The position numbers and the translations under genes are program-made. Below are positions 25,541 to 34,253 of a DNA stretch of 60,575 nucleotides, piece by piece. The notes beneath the pieces were generated by a model that was not told the DNA's origin, searched no databases, and saw nothing but the letters and a program-made list of their open reading frames with translations. This DNA is from Lachnospiraceae bacterium. Lineage in GTDB: Bacteria > Bacillota > Clostridia > Lachnospirales > Lachnospiraceae. The stretch lies in the NCBI GenBank assembly GCA_017612555.1, contig JAGAFR010000021.1:1-60575 (forward strand), written 5' to 3'. How positions within the stretch are numbered: position 1 is the stretch's first letter; each line of letters begins with the position of its first letter.

Positions 25541-27030
25541 AACAGTATATCGCCATAGACCTTAAAAGCTTCTATGCCTCCGTAGAGTGTGTCGAACGGG
25601 GATACGATCCGCTCACGACCAATCTCGTTGTGGCAGATGACAGCCGCACGGATAAAACGATATGTCTTGCCGTCTCTCCCGGGTTGAAAAGACACGGCAT
25701 CCCGGGAAGAGCAAGGCTTTTTGAAGTGATACAGGCGACAAAACTTGTCAATGCATCCAGAAAAGCCCATGCTCCGGGGCGCAGGTTTTCCGGAAAGTCA
25801 TTTTTTACCGACGAACTGGACTCCGATCCGTCGCTTGAACTTGATTATATAGTAGCAGTCCCCCGCATGGCCTGTTACATGAAATACAGCACCGATATAT
25901 ACAGAATATACTTAAAGTACATCGCTCCCGAGGATATCCTTGTGTATTCATGCGATGAAGTATTTATCGATGCTACCGCATATCTTGACACATATCACAT
26001 GACTGCTCACGAGCTTGCCATAACAATGATAAGAGACGTTCTGGCAAGCACCGGCATTACCGCCACCGCAGGGATCGGTACCAATATGTTCCTGGCCAAG
26101 ATCGCAATGGATATCGTGGCAAAGCACATTCCCGCAGATGAAGACGGCGTTCGTATAGCTTCGCTTGATGAGATGGAGTTTCGAAAAAAGCTGTGGTCTC
26201 ATACACCGATAACCGACTTCTGGAGGATAGGTCCGGGAACAGCCCGAAGGCTTGAAAAGATGGGACTTACAACAATGGGTGATGTCGCTGCCTTTTCGGA
26301 AAAATACGAATCCGTTCTGTACAAGACATTCGGTGTAAATGCAGAGCTTATAATAGATCATGCATGGGGATGGGAACCTTGTACCATCGCGGATGTAAGA
26401 AATTACAAACCTTCTTCAAACAGCAGAAGCTCAGGTCAGGTACTCATGCGTCCGTATAAATTTGAAGAGACCGGGATCATCGTTCGCGAGATGACGGAAC
26501 TGTTGTGCCTTGACCTTGTAAGGCACGGTCTTGTCACCGATCAGATGGTACTGACCATAGGTTATGAAAACATTAAGGATCAAAAAGACCTGTCTTCTTA
26601 CAAAGGCGAGATCCATATCGACAGGTACGGCCGATCTGTTCCGAAGCATGCACACGGGACGGCAAACCTGTGCAGACAGACCGCATCGATCCGTCTTATC
26701 ACGGATGCGGTCATGAAACTCTACGAGGATATAACGGATCGTGATCTTCTTGTAAGACGCGTCAACATATGCGCAAACAATCTCATACCGGAGGCTGATG
26801 TTAAGGACAATGATGAGTATGAACAGCTTGATCTGTTTACCGATTACGAAGAAAAAAGAAAAGAACGCGAACAGGAAGAAACTCTTCTTGCCAAGGAAAA
26901 AGCACTTATGAAAGCAACACTTGATATAAAAGACAAATACGGAAAAAATGCGATCCTCAAAGGGACCAATTTCCTCGAAGGTGCCACGACAAGAGATCGA
27001 AATGCACAGGTAGGAGGACACAGAGCATGA
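25537..27030 (+). CDS. Y-family DNA polymerase (UmuC/UvrX type)
   Basis: A 497-residue translesion polymerase. The catalytic palm begins YIAIDLKSFYASVECVERG, with the second metal-binding pair in LVYSCDEVFIDAT; the thumb has TAGIGTNMFLAKIAMDIVAKH and FWRIGPGTARRLEKMGLTTMGDVA. The little finger domain follows, and EQLDLFTD near residue 430 fits a beta-clamp binding motif (QLxLF). The C-terminus is a charged helix. Its ATG is inside the ddh stop (ATGA) and its own stop overlaps the YolD-like gene the same way. I see no clear LexA-type box upstream of ddh. Confidence 0.94.
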   Translation: MKQYIAIDLKSFYASVECVERGYDPLTTNLVVADDSRTDKTICLAVSPGLKRHGIPGRARLFEVIQATKLVNASRKAHAPGRRFSGKSFFTDELDSDPSLELDYIVAVPRMACYMKYSTDIYRIYLKYIAPEDILVYSCDEVFIDATAYLDTYHMTAHELAITMIRDVLASTGITATAGIGTNMFLAKIAMDIVAKHIPADEDGVRIASLDEMEFRKKLWSHTPITDFWRIGPGTARRLEKMGLTTMGDVAAFSEKYESVLYKTFGVNAELIIDHAWGWEPCTIADVRNYKPSSNSRSSGQVLMRPYKFEETGIIVREMTELLCLDLVRHGLVTDQMVLTIGYENIKDQKDLSSYKGEIHIDRYGRSVPKHAHGTANLCRQTASIRLITDAVMKLYEDITDRDLLVRRVNICANNLIPEADVKDNDEYEQLDLFTDYEEKRKEREQEETLLAKEKALMKATLDIKDKYGKNAILKGTNFLEGATTRDRNAQVGGHRA

Positions 27031-27227
27031 ATGACTACAGCGAAATAATCGACCATCCTCATCATGTATCAACGACTCGTCCTCATATGTCGATGACCGA
27101 AAGAGCTGCTCAGTTTTCGCCCTTCAAAGCGCTGACGGGTTATGATGAGGCTGTGGATGAAACGGCAAGAGACAATGAGCTGTATATGAATGAGAACGGC
27201 ATGGAACACGATCAGTCTTTGTGGTGA
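27027..27227 (+). CDS. YolD-like small protein, partner of the Y-family polymerase
   Basis: A 66-residue protein with the typical clostridial YolD-like pattern: YSEIIDHPHHVST, RPHMSMTERAAQFSPFKALTGYDEAV. In Firmicutes, YolD-type genes usually follow UvrX/UmuC-type polymerases and are thought to play the part of UmuD-like partners; the precise action is not settled. It overlaps the polymerase gene by 4 bp. Its last 16 bases overlap the end of the convergent sortase gene, so the two transcripts share a stretch of antisense sequence. Confidence 0.85.
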   Translation: MNDYSEIIDHPHHVSTTRPHMSMTERAAQFSPFKALTGYDEAVDETARDNELYMNENGMEHDQSLW

Positions 27228-28234
27228 ACAGCCACCACAACAAACCTTCCGTTCTTTACCTGATAACTGCATGTTGACATGACGATAAGTTCATCTCCGA
27301 AGACGGCTTCCTCCCCGGTGTCATACAGTTTTCTCTCATCAACGTTTCGAATGAAATAATCGAAGTCCTCCTTTGAGGACAGATCTGTGTAATAGTAGTA
27401 ACGGAACCTTCCGTTATCCTCATCCTTTTCCTTTCGGAATATATCCTCAAGACCAAAGTCACGTGTAAGATCCGTCTCGCCGCTTTCTATCCTTGCATCG
27501 GCTTCTGCTCTGTCTTCGTCGGTCTCCAGTTCTTCTTCGGGTATCTGTGAGTAGAACGCCGCAAGGAGACTGTACTGCTTTTCCTCATACAGCGTATCGA
27601 ATTCTATGACAGGATGTGCGAGAGCAAAGTCTTCCTTGGAATACTTTGACAAAGACCCGAATCCGCTCCCGTCACTCATGTTATGTCCGTAGATAAGAGT
27701 ATTGTTACAGCCTTTATGCCAGTTTATGGCTATGAAGAATGTCCCGCGTTCACTGCCGCTTCCGTCAAGAGCGCGGTGCAGATAATAGTTCTGACTTCCG
27801 GGTGTATATACGACCGGATCATCGATCCCGCACCCGTCTATTGTGAGCCACCCCGCCACGTACGGATTGATATCAAGATATGGCTTGTATTTTTCAAGTA
27901 CCGGCCGGTCTTCCGTATCTGTCGTTTCCGTTCCCGGAGTCCCGGTCCTGTCCGTGAACTCTTCAAGGCTTATGAATTCTTCTTCCGCACTCTCCCGACC
28001 GGTCGTCTCCTGTACCGGTGTCTCTTCCCCGGTCAAGTCGTCTTCAGCTGCCTCCTCGAAAGTCGTCTCCTCTTCGTCCGGTTCATTGGCATATTCCGAA
28101 GAGACATCCTCTGTGATCTCTTCATCTGCCCTGCTGCCTGCGACCTTGGAACTTATCGCCACTCCGACAACGGGCAGGATGATCAATACCACGATCAGTA
28201 TGGGAAATACATGTCCATGGCTGTGCTTTTTCAT
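27212..28234 (-). CDS. Class B sortase
   Basis: A 340-residue membrane-anchored transpeptidase. One N-terminal membrane segment (about 9-28, FPILIVVLIILPVVGVAISS) is followed by an acidic Thr/Glu linker of about 80 residues, then the sortase fold: INPYVAGWLTIDGCGIDDPVV, the catalytic histidine in LIYGHNMSDG, the catalytic cysteine in IVMSTCSYQ and the arginine in NGRFVVVAV. The spacing and the SxxYGHNM region fit class B. Substrate is unknown: no gene here shows an obvious sorting signal. Its start overlaps the stop of the GGDEF/EAL gene by 4 bp. Confidence 0.92.
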   Translation of the reverse strand: MKKHSHGHVFPILIVVLIILPVVGVAISSKVAGSRADEEITEDVSSEYANEPDEEETTFEEAAEDDLTGEETPVQETTGRESAEEEFISLEEFTDRTGTPGTETTDTEDRPVLEKYKPYLDINPYVAGWLTIDGCGIDDPVVYTPGSQNYYLHRALDGSGSERGTFFIAINWHKGCNNTLIYGHNMSDGSGFGSLSKYSKEDFALAHPVIEFDTLYEEKQYSLLAAFYSQIPEEELETDEDRAEADARIESGETDLTRDFGLEDIFRKEKDEDNGRFRYYYYTDLSSKEDFDYFIRNVDERKLYDTGEEAVFGDELIVMSTCSYQVKNGRFVVVAVHHKD

Positions 28235-31200
28235 TCGTCGGCATCTTCCCTGCTGATACCGAGGATGATCTGCAGGCCGTCCTTCTCCCGGATCAGTCCT
28301 GCTCGAAGCAGGATCGGCACAGTCTCTCCTCCCATCATCAGCCTGTATCTCATCGTAAAGATGTTACCCTTTATAGTCTTCTTCAGGATATTCTCCTTGG
28401 TAAGACCGGTGATCACGCGATCAAGATCATCCGGATGGATAGTGCTTATAACATCCCTTCTGGTATCCTCAAAGAAATCGACGCCCACCTTGCTCGTACC
28501 AAGATCCGCAAAATCCTTCTGTGCACTGTACTGCATATAATTGTTCGTGTCCGGATCGATCGAATAGATTGCTATGAAATCACCTATGAGTGCCTGTATC
28601 CTTGAATAGGTTACGGTCTCTTCCCTGAGCCGCTCGAGCGTTTCCTGCTGGCGCATTTGCGCATCCACATTATTGACACCGATGATGATCTGATTAAATG
28701 TCTTGTCCATCATAACGGCCTTTAAGTTGACATACTTCGGCTCACCGTCAATGAGCAGTCTGTATGATATCGTAAAGGCACCGTGTTCCTCTATGGAGCG
28801 GATGACATTTTCCCTTGTGAACGCCTCAAGGAATACATCCTGATCATCCTTGTATATGACTTTGAGAACATCGCGCCGGCTTTGGTTGAAGAAATCTTTT
28901 CCTTTTCTCTCAACAGACAGATCCGCATTATCACTGTCGGGCAGGAATTCTATGAAACTGTCCGTATCAAGATCCACATGATAGAGATTGATATAGTCTG
29001 CCGAAAGCGCTCTCGCAACACCCGTGAACGTGATGCCCTGTTCGTTCTTCGGAACTACACCTATTATCGCAACAGTGTGTGCGCTCCTGCCGTTCACCGG
29101 ATTGTCGGCTATCTTTCTGATAAGCGTGTTGATCGTATCTCCTTCCGGTGTTTCCTCATTTATGAAGGCCCTCTGACCGGTCTTCTCACACCGTCCGATA
29201 GCGCTCATAAGCTCGGATCCGAATCCGGAATCACTGCTCATATCGAATTTTTCATTCTGATCACCGACAGGCTTATAAAACCTCGCCAGCAGTTCCCTGT
29301 ATGCCTTATTACATCTGACCATCCCGACAGTTTTTTTATCCGACTCAAATATCGCCATCGGTGTGGTGTCAAAATACTTTTTAACGGATTCGGGATCTTC
29401 GCTCGATATCGATCCGAGGTCATACAGATTGATCGAGCTGAGCACTCTGTTGTACTCGGCTTCATCGGGATCCTCAAATCCGATCTGTCTGCCCTCTTTA
29501 TTTCTATTCAGTATCTCATCGAACGGGATCGGCTTGCAGAAATAGTATCCCTGCATTCTCGTACAGCCTATCTCACACAGGAATTCAACCTGCTCTGCTG
29601 TCTCAACGCCCTCTGTCACGGTCTCGATCCCGAGGCTTGAAGCCATGCGCATCAGTTCGGCAAGGATGACCCTGCTCTTCGGATTGCCGTCAAACTGCCT
29701 CATGAAACGCATATCGAACTTGATAAGATCGAACTGCATTTCCTGCAGCAGATCGAGCGAAGAATAACCGCTTCCGAAATCATCCATCCAGACCTTGAAA
29801 CCGAGCTTCTGGAAACGTTCCACCTGTTCCTTCATATAGTCAAAGTTCTCGCCGACAGTGCTCTCCGTGATCTCGATAGTCAGAAGTTCCCTGGAAATAC
29901 CTGCTGCATCAACACGGTTACATATCTCTTCAACGATATCACACATCTCAAAATCGGATCTCGAAAGATTGACGGATATCGGCATCACAGGCAGCCCATG
30001 AAGTAACTGGTTCTTCATCCTTTCCATGATGACATCGACTATATGAAGATCCACTTTGTATAAAAGCTTTGTGTCTTCGAGGATAGGTATAAAATCAGCC
30101 GGCGAGAGCATACCCTTATCCGGGTCTATCCACCTTGCCAGAGCCTCCTCATCACACACTTTCCGCGATGTCGATCTGACGATCGGCTGATAGAATGCCG
30201 TTATCCAGTTTTCGTTTATCGCCCTGTCGATATTATCAACTATGTACTGCCTGTTGTTCTCTCTTGCCAGCATCACCTTGTCGAAATACTTGAAGAAAGA
30301 ATTGCGGTCATCGCTTTTGACGCCGGCAGCATATTTAGCCCTGTCACACGCATAAGATGTTTCGACTATTCCCATGGAGTCAGGATATATTCCGACACGG
30401 AGCGGCAATGATCTGCCTCCGTTCGCTGTCTTGGCCTTTTTAAACAGAGCATTCAGTTCATTCTCTATTCCTTCTGCTTTTGTAAATACCGCAAAGTGAT
30501 CCTGTCCGAAGCGGCTGCAGTTTTTTCTTCCGAAATGATCCGCCAGGATGTCTGCGATATCCTTAAGGAGTACATCACCTTCCGAAAAACCGAACCTCTT
30601 GTTATAGTATTTCATACCGTTTAAGTTTATGAACAGTACAACGGCTTCGGTCTTTTCAGCATGCATGTTTCTACGTCCTTCTTCGGCCAGCTTGAAGAAA
30701 TATGTCATGCTCGGAAGATTTGTCAGGTGATCATAGTTAATCTCCTGGTACAGACTCCGTTCCCTGAACTCCTCGTCGGTCTCTGCCCGATCCGAACTGC
30801 TTCCCCTGTTTTCATTCGCACGTTCCGGATGCTTCTCGTAGAACAGTCTCTTGTCCTCATACATCCTCTCATCCGCACACCGAAGAGCCATGCGAACATT
30901 ACGGCTGTCCGCCTCAACGCATCCTCCGATCGCAAATGCGATATTATCATACTGATCGCACGCCTGTCTGATCTTCTCTGTCTTCTCTTCAAGTTCCGCT
31001 TCTTCGATACCGGTCACGATGATCGCAAATTCATCACCGCCGGCGCGGAATATCTGTTCTTCATCAAACTGCTGCCGAAGTATGGATGCAGCGTTCTTGA
31101 GCATCCTGTCTCCGGCACCGTGTCCCTCAAGATCATTTGTCGCTTTAAGGCCGTTCAGATCCGCAAATATCACACCGACGGAAGTACTGTCACCGTCAGC

Positions 31201-32217
31201 ATTACGGCACAGACTGTCGACATAGTTGTTCATCTGGTTACGGTTCATGACTCCGGTCAGCATGTCCTTGGAACTGAGGAGCCTGAGTCTGTCCAGAAGC
31301 AGGTAATTTCCAAGTTCCGAACCTACTATGAACGTCGTAACTTCCAAAGTCTCCTTGATCTTGACCGCACGCTCCTGATCGTAATTAAGCGCCCACATAT
31401 ATCCGAGTAGCTCGTTACGTGACTTTAACGGGAACAGAACTATATTGTAGGCACCTGCACTGCGGAGCGATTCATACCATACGGGATTGCGCTCTTTGAC
31501 AAGCTCCATGTCCTCTTCATTTCGTACAATAAGACAGTTACTGCCTGCTATCGTATCCTTCCACGATTCAGCTATGTCATAAAAGCTGCTGTCAAGATAA
31601 TTCTCCATCGGCAGAAGCGGACTTCCGGGTGCAAACGCCTCGCCGAGCACCTTACAGCTCCTGTCGAATTCGTTAAGCAGGAGTATACAGCAGTGCTCCG
31701 CAGCGCAAAGGTCTCTTATGCCCGCGATGACATCCAGCATCGTTGCTTTAAAATCATTGGTCCCGCGAAGTCTTATACAAGTATCGAGCACTTCTGTCGC
31801 AACATCGGATGATGTATTCGACAGATTTTCCGAATCAGCTTCAAAATTGATCTCCATTATATACTGACAGTAACGCAGATCACCTTCTTCATCACCTACC
31901 GGGAGAAAAAACATGTTCAGCCATACATTCATCCTGTCAGGATGAGCATATGAGTGAAGACATTTTCTCTTTACGGCTGCGTTATAACAATAAGACTCGA
32001 AATTAAGATCCCGCGTCAGATAATCCGTATATTCACTGTTGGGTGTAAATTTGTCGGTCAGCATCTGCGTTCCGGGTGCAGGGTGCTCGATCGAATCGAT
32101 ATACGCCTTGTTACCCGTAACTATTCGGAACTTTCCGTATTTGCCATCCGGAAGATTCTCAACCGAAACGATGCAACTCATGGCAGATATACCGTCAACG
32201 ATAGCCTGAAAATCCAT
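28231..32217 (-). CDS. GAF-GGDEF-GGDEF-EAL-PAS multidomain cyclic-di-GMP protein
   Basis: A 1328-residue cytoplasmic signalling protein. Order: PAS-like N-terminus (1-125), GAF-like domain (about 145-300), GGDEF domain (about 310-460) with intact RAGGDEFAII at about 393, second GGDEF-like domain (485-650) with degenerate RFGQDHFAVF at about 571, EAL domain (about 670-925) with EALARW, SVNLSRSDF, LLTIEITEST, WMDDFGSGYSSLDLL, DLIKFDMRF and VTEGVETAEQ all present, then a PAS-like region and two tandem related PAS-like domains (about 1085-1215 and 1220-1328). It may both make and break cyclic di-GMP. The ATG at 32217 has AAGGTG upstream; a GTG two codons earlier is the alternative. Confidence 0.92.
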   Translation of the reverse strand: MDFQAIVDGISAMSCIVSVENLPDGKYGKFRIVTGNKAYIDSIEHPAPGTQMLTDKFTPNSEYTDYLTRDLNFESYCYNAAVKRKCLHSYAHPDRMNVWLNMFFLPVGDEEGDLRYCQYIMEINFEADSENLSNTSSDVATEVLDTCIRLRGTNDFKATMLDVIAGIRDLCAAEHCCILLLNEFDRSCKVLGEAFAPGSPLLPMENYLDSSFYDIAESWKDTIAGSNCLIVRNEEDMELVKERNPVWYESLRSAGAYNIVLFPLKSRNELLGYMWALNYDQERAVKIKETLEVTTFIVGSELGNYLLLDRLRLLSSKDMLTGVMNRNQMNNYVDSLCRNADGDSTSVGVIFADLNGLKATNDLEGHGAGDRMLKNAASILRQQFDEEQIFRAGGDEFAIIVTGIEEAELEEKTEKIRQACDQYDNIAFAIGGCVEADSRNVRMALRCADERMYEDKRLFYEKHPERANENRGSSSDRAETDEEFRERSLYQEINYDHLTNLPSMTYFFKLAEEGRRNMHAEKTEAVVLFINLNGMKYYNKRFGFSEGDVLLKDIADILADHFGRKNCSRFGQDHFAVFTKAEGIENELNALFKKAKTANGGRSLPLRVGIYPDSMGIVETSYACDRAKYAAGVKSDDRNSFFKYFDKVMLARENNRQYIVDNIDRAINENWITAFYQPIVRSTSRKVCDEEALARWIDPDKGMLSPADFIPILEDTKLLYKVDLHIVDVIMERMKNQLLHGLPVMPISVNLSRSDFEMCDIVEEICNRVDAAGISRELLTIEITESTVGENFDYMKEQVERFQKLGFKVWMDDFGSGYSSLDLLQEMQFDLIKFDMRFMRQFDGNPKSRVILAELMRMASSLGIETVTEGVETAEQVEFLCEIGCTRMQGYYFCKPIPFDEILNRNKEGRQIGFEDPDEAEYNRVLSSINLYDLGSISSEDPESVKKYFDTTPMAIFESDKKTVGMVRCNKAYRELLARFYKPVGDQNEKFDMSSDSGFGSELMSAIGRCEKTGQRAFINEETPEGDTINTLIRKIADNPVNGRSAHTVAIIGVVPKNEQGITFTGVARALSADYINLYHVDLDTDSFIEFLPDSDNADLSVERKGKDFFNQSRRDVLKVIYKDDQDVFLEAFTRENVIRSIEEHGAFTISYRLLIDGEPKYVNLKAVMMDKTFNQIIIGVNNVDAQMRQQETLERLREETVTYSRIQALIGDFIAIYSIDPDTNNYMQYSAQKDFADLGTSKVGVDFFEDTRRDVISTIHPDDLDRVITGLTKENILKKTIKGNIFTMRYRLMMGGETVPILLRAGLIREKDGLQIILGISREDADE

Positions 32218-32276
32218 TTTCACCTTCCGATCATGCTAAACACAAGCCCTGCTCATATGCAGAGCATACCGTATAA

Positions 32277-32305
32277 ATTATACAACACATTGTAAATTTG
32301 CGCAA
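32277..32305 (-). promoter_or_regulatory. Promoter of the GGDEF/EAL-sortase operon
   Basis: Minus-strand -35 TTGCGC (32300-32305), 17-base spacer, -10 TATAAT (32277-32282). It interleaves with the plus-strand promoter at 32290-32318, whose -35 lies in its spacer. No cyclic-di-GMP riboswitch is seen in the 50-nt leader. Confidence 0.7.
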
Positions 32306-32318
32306 AAAATGATAGAAT
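32290..32318 (+). promoter_or_regulatory. Promoter of the zinc-ribbon membrane protein gene
   Basis: Plus-strand -35 TTGTAA (32290-32295), 17-base spacer, -10 TAGAAT (32313-32318), followed by a T-rich leader and AAAGGAGG. It overlaps the divergent promoter at 32277-32305, so the two cannot be bound by polymerase at once. Confidence 0.7.
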
Positions 32319-32353
32319 AAAACAAATTTTTTTTATCAAAGGAGGTTTTGATC

Positions 32354-32803
32354 ATGGCTTTTTGTTCAAATTGCGGTAAAGAAGTTCCCGAAGGCGCAAG
32401 TGTATGCAGTTCATGCGGTGCCACACTCGGTGCTGCTCCTGCAGTTAAGTCTGTTGAACAGTTCGATCATACGTCAGATTATGATGCAGCAGATATATCA
32501 GCTAACAAGGTATATGCTCTGTCGGCATATATCTTAAGCTTCTTCGGTGTTCTTCTGTGTAACGTTCTCGCAAAGGAATCCCCCTTTGCACAGTTTCATG
32601 CACGTGAAGCACTCAAGCTCGATGTTGTTGCCATAGTCGTTTATGTTCTGTCGGTACTGCTCTGCTGGACATGTATCGTTCCCATAGCAGGTGCCGTGCT
32701 TGAGATCATCCTGATCGTTGTCAGGATCATTTCATTCGTCCAGGTTTGCAAAGGCGAGGCCAAAGAGCCCTGGCTCATCCGTTCACTCGGAGCACTTCAC
32801 TAA
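32354..32803 (+). CDS. Zinc-ribbon membrane protein
   Basis: A 149-residue protein. The N-terminus is a zinc ribbon (CSNCGKEVPEGASVCSSCG, four cysteines as two CxxC pairs), followed by a linker and three hydrophobic segments (about 55-75, 88-112 and 112-130) resembling DUF4870-type small membrane proteins, with a conserved FAQFHAREALKLDV between them. Function is unknown. The ATG at 32354 has AAAGGAGG with good spacing. A strong terminator follows. Confidence 0.85.
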   Translation: MAFCSNCGKEVPEGASVCSSCGATLGAAPAVKSVEQFDHTSDYDAADISANKVYALSAYILSFFGVLLCNVLAKESPFAQFHAREALKLDVVAIVVYVLSVLLCWTCIVPIAGAVLEIILIVVRIISFVQVCKGEAKEPWLIRSLGALH

Positions 32804-32820
32804 AGCGGGAATCAATAAAC

Positions 32821-32857
32821 ATCCTGTCCCGATCAAACAGTCGGGGCAGGATTTTTT
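32821..32857 (+). terminator. Intrinsic terminator between the zinc-ribbon gene and trpB2
   Basis: A 12-bp stem with one mismatch (32821-32832 with 32841-32852, 8-base loop) followed by six T. This is the clearest terminator in the window. It ends only about 20 bases before the trpB2 start, leaving no room for a separate promoter after it. Confidence 0.88.
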
Positions 32858-32878
32858 AAGTATAAGAAAGGAAAACAT

Positions 32879-34252
32879 ATGAGCAGCGATAAGAAAATCC
32901 CCTACAAGATCTATCTGAATGAGAGTGAGATCCCGAAGCAGTGGTACAACGTAAGAGCTGACATGAAGAACAAGCCTGCACCGCTCATCAATCCCGGCAC
33001 ACATGAGCCCATGGGCTTTGATGATCTCCGTCCGGTATTCTGCGATGAGTTGATCAAACAGGAGCTTGACAACGATACTGCATTCTTTGACATTCCTCAG
33101 GAGATACAGGACTTCTACAAAATGTATCGTCCATCTCCTCTCGTTCGTGCATACTGCCTTGAGAAAGCACTCGATACCCCCGCGAAGATCTATTACAAAT
33201 TCGAGGGAAACAACACGAGCGGCAGCCACAAGCTCAACTCCGCGATAGTGCAGGCTTACTATGCAAAGCAGCAGGGACTCAAGGGCCTTACGACCGAGAC
33301 CGGTGCCGGCCAGTGGGGTACCGCACTTTCAATGGCATGTGCATACCTGGGACTCGATCTTAAGGTGTTCATGGTAAAAGTCTCTTATGAGCAGAAGCCT
33401 TTCAGACGTGAGGTTATGAGGACATACGGTGCGAGCGTGACACCTTCTCCTTCCATGGAGACCGAGATCGGCAAGAAGATCAACGCCGAGCATCCCGGAA
33501 CGACAGGAAGCCTCGGATGCGCGATCTCCGAAGCGGTTGAAGTTGCAACGACTAACGAAGGTTACAGATACGTTCTCGGAAGCGTTCTCAATCAGGTACT
33601 TCTCCATCAGAGCGTGATCGGTCTTGAGACAAAAGCTGCTCTTGATAAGTACGGCATCGTTCCCGATATGATCATCGGATGCGCAGGCGGCGGTTCCAAC
33701 CTTGGAGGTCTCATCTCACCGTTCATGGGTGAGAAGCTCCGCGGCGAGAAGGACTACAGGATCATAGCCGTTGAACCCGCAAGCTGTCCCAGCTTTACAA
33801 GAGGCGTTTACGCATATGATTTTTGCGACACCGGAATGGTATGTCCTCTTGCCAAGATGTACACTCTCGGAAGCAACTTCATTCCTTCCGCAAACCACGC
33901 GGGGGGACTTCGCTATCACGGCATGAGTCCGATCCTCTCACAGCTGTACGCAGACGGATATATGGAAGCTGTAAGTGTTGAACAGACAAGCGTATTTGCA
34001 GCAGCCGAACAATTTGCGAGAACGGAAGGTATACTCCCTGCTCCCGAGTCGAGCCACGCAATAAGAGCAGCCATTGATGAAGCCATGAAGTGCAAAGAGA
34101 CCGGTGAAGAAAAGACGATCGTATTCGGTCTTACGGGAACAGGCTACTTCGATCTGGTAGCATATCAGAAATACAATGACGGTGAGATGACCGATCTCAT
34201 CCCCACCGATGAAGACTTAAAGAAGAGCATCGATGCGCTTCCCAAGGTATGA
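32879..34252 (+). CDS. trpB2: TrpB2-type tryptophan synthase beta-like PLP enzyme
   Basis: A 457-residue PLP enzyme. It is longer than TrpB1 and matches the TrpB2 group: N-terminal extension YKIYLNESEIPKQWYNVRAD, then MYRPSPLVRAYCLEKAL, the PLP lysine in NNTSGSHKLNSAIVQ, TTETGAGQWGTAL, the phosphate-binding IGCAGGGSNLGG and C-terminal VFGLTGTGYFDL. TrpB2 converts indole and serine to tryptophan and often acts without TrpA, perhaps salvaging indole. No other trp gene is nearby. AAAGGA lies before the ATG. Its stop is one base from the stop of the convergent ecfT gene. Confidence 0.94.
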   Translation: MSSDKKIPYKIYLNESEIPKQWYNVRADMKNKPAPLINPGTHEPMGFDDLRPVFCDELIKQELDNDTAFFDIPQEIQDFYKMYRPSPLVRAYCLEKALDTPAKIYYKFEGNNTSGSHKLNSAIVQAYYAKQQGLKGLTTETGAGQWGTALSMACAYLGLDLKVFMVKVSYEQKPFRREVMRTYGASVTPSPSMETEIGKKINAEHPGTTGSLGCAISEAVEVATTNEGYRYVLGSVLNQVLLHQSVIGLETKAALDKYGIVPDMIIGCAGGGSNLGGLISPFMGEKLRGEKDYRIIAVEPASCPSFTRGVYAYDFCDTGMVCPLAKMYTLGSNFIPSANHAGGLRYHGMSPILSQLYADGYMEAVSVEQTSVFAAAEQFARTEGILPAPESSHAIRAAIDEAMKCKETGEEKTIVFGLTGTGYFDLVAYQKYNDGEMTDLIPTDEDLKKSIDALPKV

Positions 34253-34253
34253 G

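Noticed and set aside
28783-29640. Plus-strand frames opposite the GGDEF/EAL gene (also 30661-31410)
   Set aside because: Antisense to intact conserved domains, with no start signals.
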